Source of the DNA: Pseudomonas sp. ERMR1:02 | Lineage (GTDB): Bacteria; Pseudomonadota; Gammaproteobacteria; Pseudomonadales; Pseudomonadaceae | DNA length: 64,000 nt | Assembly (NCBI RefSeq): GCF_002277815.1 | Contig: NZ_NKJI01000021.1 | Coordinates: 1 to 64,000 of the forward strand | Direction of reading: 5' to 3' | Shown here: in pieces, positions 62,367-64,000 of the stretch | Numbering within the stretch: position 1 is the stretch's first letter | Layout: the number at the start of each line of letters is the position of its first letter | Notes under the pieces: generated by a model | What the model was told of the DNA's origin: nothing | Databases searched by the model: none | The model's input: only the letters and a program-made list of their open reading frames with translations | Position numbers and translations under genes: made by a program

Positions 62367-62726
62367 ATGTTCAAAGTAACGCCAAACCCGCCGGACACCG
62401 ATCCCACATCCCCCTACGATCCCGATTCAAACAAGCTCAACGAAGCCGCCGAGCGCGCCCTCGATTTTCACTTCCCCTCAACTGCCGACATCAAAGCCAC
62501 CCCGCGTACACCCAGCACTCTGTTTACCGTGAACCCGGATACCACGACCGAAACCCTGATGGTGTATCTGGTCGAGACGCTGGCCTCGGTCGATGTGATG
62601 GTCCATCAGTTGGTCGATCATCTGGAGGGTGGAGATCGCAACGCTCTGCTGGGCATTTCCAACAGCGTGATGCTGGCGGAGATCACGGCGAATCGGGTGC
62701 TGGATCAGATCGACCCGCCTGAGTAA
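62367..62726 (+). CDS. DUF6124 family protein, copy 2
   Basis: A 119-residue cytosolic protein paralogous to the one at 6255-6572. Variable Pro/Asp-rich N-terminus, then STLFTVNPDTTTETLMVYLVETLASVDVMVHQL and LLGISNSVMLAEITANRVLDQIDPPE. Two or more helices are expected in the conserved half. AGAGG precedes the start. Function unknown. Confidence 0.82.
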   Translation: MFKVTPNPPDTDPTSPYDPDSNKLNEAAERALDFHFPSTADIKATPRTPSTLFTVNPDTTTETLMVYLVETLASVDVMVHQLVDHLEGGDRNALLGISNSVMLAEITANRVLDQIDPPE

Positions 62727-62740
62727 GTCATCAGAAGCGG

Positions 62741-62765
62741 CAAGGGCAGCATTGCGCTGCCCTTG
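62741..62765. terminator. Bidirectional terminator
   Basis: Hairpin with arms CAAGGGCAGC and GCTGCCCTTG, loop ATTGC, followed by TTTGAT. It separates the convergent DUF6124 and katG genes. Confidence 0.75.
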
Positions 62766-62785
62766 TTTGATACTCAGCCGCTATT

Positions 62786-64000
62786 TCACTTCAGATCAAA
62801 ACGATCCAGGTTCATCACCTTGGTCCATGCTGCCACGAAGTCTTTGACGAATTTCTCCTTGTTTTCGGGACTGGCATAGAACTCCGCCAAGGCCCGCAAC
62901 TGTGCGTTGGAACCGAATACCAGATCCACACGGCTCGCGGTCCACTTCGGCTGGCCCGTTTTGCGGTCGCGACCTTCGAACTCTTCATTGGACTCGGATG
63001 TGGGTTTCCATTCCACGTTCATGTCCAGCAGGTTAGTGAAGAAGTCGTTGCTCAATGCTCCCTTCTGGGTGGTGAAGACGCCATGGGCGGTTTGTCCGAC
63101 GTTGGTGTCTAGCACACGCAAACCGCCAATCAGCGCGGTCAGTTCCGGTGCGGTGAGGGTCAGCAACTGCGCCTTGTCGATCAGCAAATGCTCGGCCGGT
63201 ACGCTATAACGGGTTTTCAGGTAGTTGCGGAAGCCATCAGCAATGGGTTCAAGGAAGCCGAAAGACTCGACATCCGTCTGTTCCTGGCTCGCATCCATCC
63301 GCCCCGGCGTGAAAGGCACCGTGACGGATTGCCCGGCATTTTTCGCCGCCTGCTCGACGCCGGCATTCCCGGCCAACACGATCAGGTCCGCCAGCGAGAT
63401 TTTCTTGCCGCCGGCGTTGAACTCGCTCTGGATACTTTCGAGTTTCGAAAGCACCCCGCCCAATTGCTCAGGCTGGTTGGCCTGCCAGAATTTCTGTGGC
63501 GCCAGACGCAGGCGCCCGCCGTTGGCGCCGCCGCGTTTGTCGGAGCCACGGAAGGTGGAAGCTGCCGCCCAGGCGGTCGACACCAGCTGTGAAACGCTCA
63601 AGCCCGAAGCCAGCAGCTTGCTCTTGAGTGCGGCGACATCAGCGTCGTTGACCAAGGCATGATCGACCGCCGGAATAGGGTCTTGCCACAACAACTCTTC
63701 GTTGGGCATTTCCGGGCCGAGGTAGCGCGAGAGCGGGCCCATGTCGCGGTGAATCAGCTTGTACCAGGCACGGGCGAAGGCGTCGGCCAGCTGATCCGGG
63801 TTCTGCAGGAAGCGCCGCGAGATCGGCTCGTAGATCGGGTCGAAACGCAGGGCCAGGTCTGAGGTGAGCATGGTTGGATTACGCCGCTTCGACGGGTCGA
63901 AAGGGTCCGGGATACTGCCGGCACCCGCACCGTTCTTCGCGACCCACTGGTTCGCCCCGGCCGGACTCTTGCTCAGTTCCCACTCGAAGCCGAACAGGTT
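62786..64000 (-). CDS. katG: Catalase-peroxidase KatG, C-terminal part (cut by window edge)
   Basis: 404 residues of a ~750-residue heme enzyme, open at the right edge. It starts within NLFGFEWELSKSPAGANQWV, then MLTSDLALRFDPIYEPISRRF of the N-terminal heme domain end and the C-terminal domain (WAAASTFRGSDKRGGANGGRLRLAPQ, LADLIVLAGNAGVEQAAK, VFTTQKGALSNDFFTNLLDMN, DLVFGSNAQLRALAE). The enzyme degrades hydrogen peroxide in the cytosol. The active-site residues lie outside the window. Confidence 0.93.
   Translation of the reverse strand, partial: NLFGFEWELSKSPAGANQWVAKNGAGAGSIPDPFDPSKRRNPTMLTSDLALRFDPIYEPISRRFLQNPDQLADAFARAWYKLIHRDMGPLSRYLGPEMPNEELLWQDPIPAVDHALVNDADVAALKSKLLASGLSVSQLVSTAWAAASTFRGSDKRGGANGGRLRLAPQKFWQANQPEQLGGVLSKLESIQSEFNAGGKKISLADLIVLAGNAGVEQAAKNAGQSVTVPFTPGRMDASQEQTDVESFGFLEPIADGFRNYLKTRYSVPAEHLLIDKAQLLTLTAPELTALIGGLRVLDTNVGQTAHGVFTTQKGALSNDFFTNLLDMNVEWKPTSESNEEFEGRDRKTGQPKWTASRVDLVFGSNAQLRALAEFYASPENKEKFVKDFVAAWTKVMNLDRFDLK

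Overview
The window looks like a chromosomal segment of a plant- or soil-associated Pseudomonas of the fluorescens group. It is GC-rich, has the BIME/REP palindromes of these genomes (GTAGGAGCGAGC type) in most intergenic gaps, and carries typical Pseudomonas families (DUF6124, DUF2790, DUF2986, DUF2931). No rRNA, intact tRNA, CRISPR array, transposase or integrase was seen.

Layout. 0.2-3.0 kb (minus): quinoprotein amine dehydrogenase cluster mauB-E-D-A; the light chain is frameshifted. 3.5-6.1 kb: a PAAR-Tle1 type VI phospholipase effector with a DUF2931 lipoprotein as likely immunity protein. 6.2-6.9 kb: DUF6124 gene with a long leader that recurs at 62.1-62.7 kb. 7.1-18.4 kb: indole-3-acetate catabolism, iacA-B-I-H-C-D-E-F plus iacG, bracketed by a histidine kinase and a FixJ-type regulator, with an AraC-type regulator inside. 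18.4-22.7 kb: a four-copy 181-bp tandem array running into a kinase / PLP phospho-lyase / amino acid permease operon. 23.0-24.2 kb: a single-chain PheRS-like protein. 24.4-30.5 kb: chemoreceptor, porin, cytochrome c and phenylacetaldehyde-type aldehyde dehydrogenase. 30.6-33.0 kb: an MscS-family gene broken by four frameshifts. 33.2-35.7 kb: CusRS-like two-component system and a DUF2790 protein. 36.0-41.9 kb: polyamine-type oxidase and binding protein, glutaredoxin, AhpD-like protein, regulators.

From about 42 to 60 kb the content is accessory: two frameshifted SulP transporters around a two-TM potassium channel, a cluster of repeat-rich secreted proteins (48-52 kb), an AT-rich patch with a winged-helix protein and a small Sm-like candidate, a Ni/Co-type efflux set (His-tailed EamA, DmeF, RcnR with triplicated operator) and a damaged arsenic locus (arsC-arsR chimera, GAPDH, frameshifted arsJ). 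The window ends in katG, cut by the right edge.

How it fits together. Amine dehydrogenase, aldehyde dehydrogenase, cytochrome c and the iac operon could form a route from an aromatic amine such as tryptamine through indole-3-acetate towards catechol; this is inference. A recurring oddity is damage: six loci need frame correction, every event can be explained by net loss of one or two bases, and the events cluster in a few genes while long stretches between them read intact.
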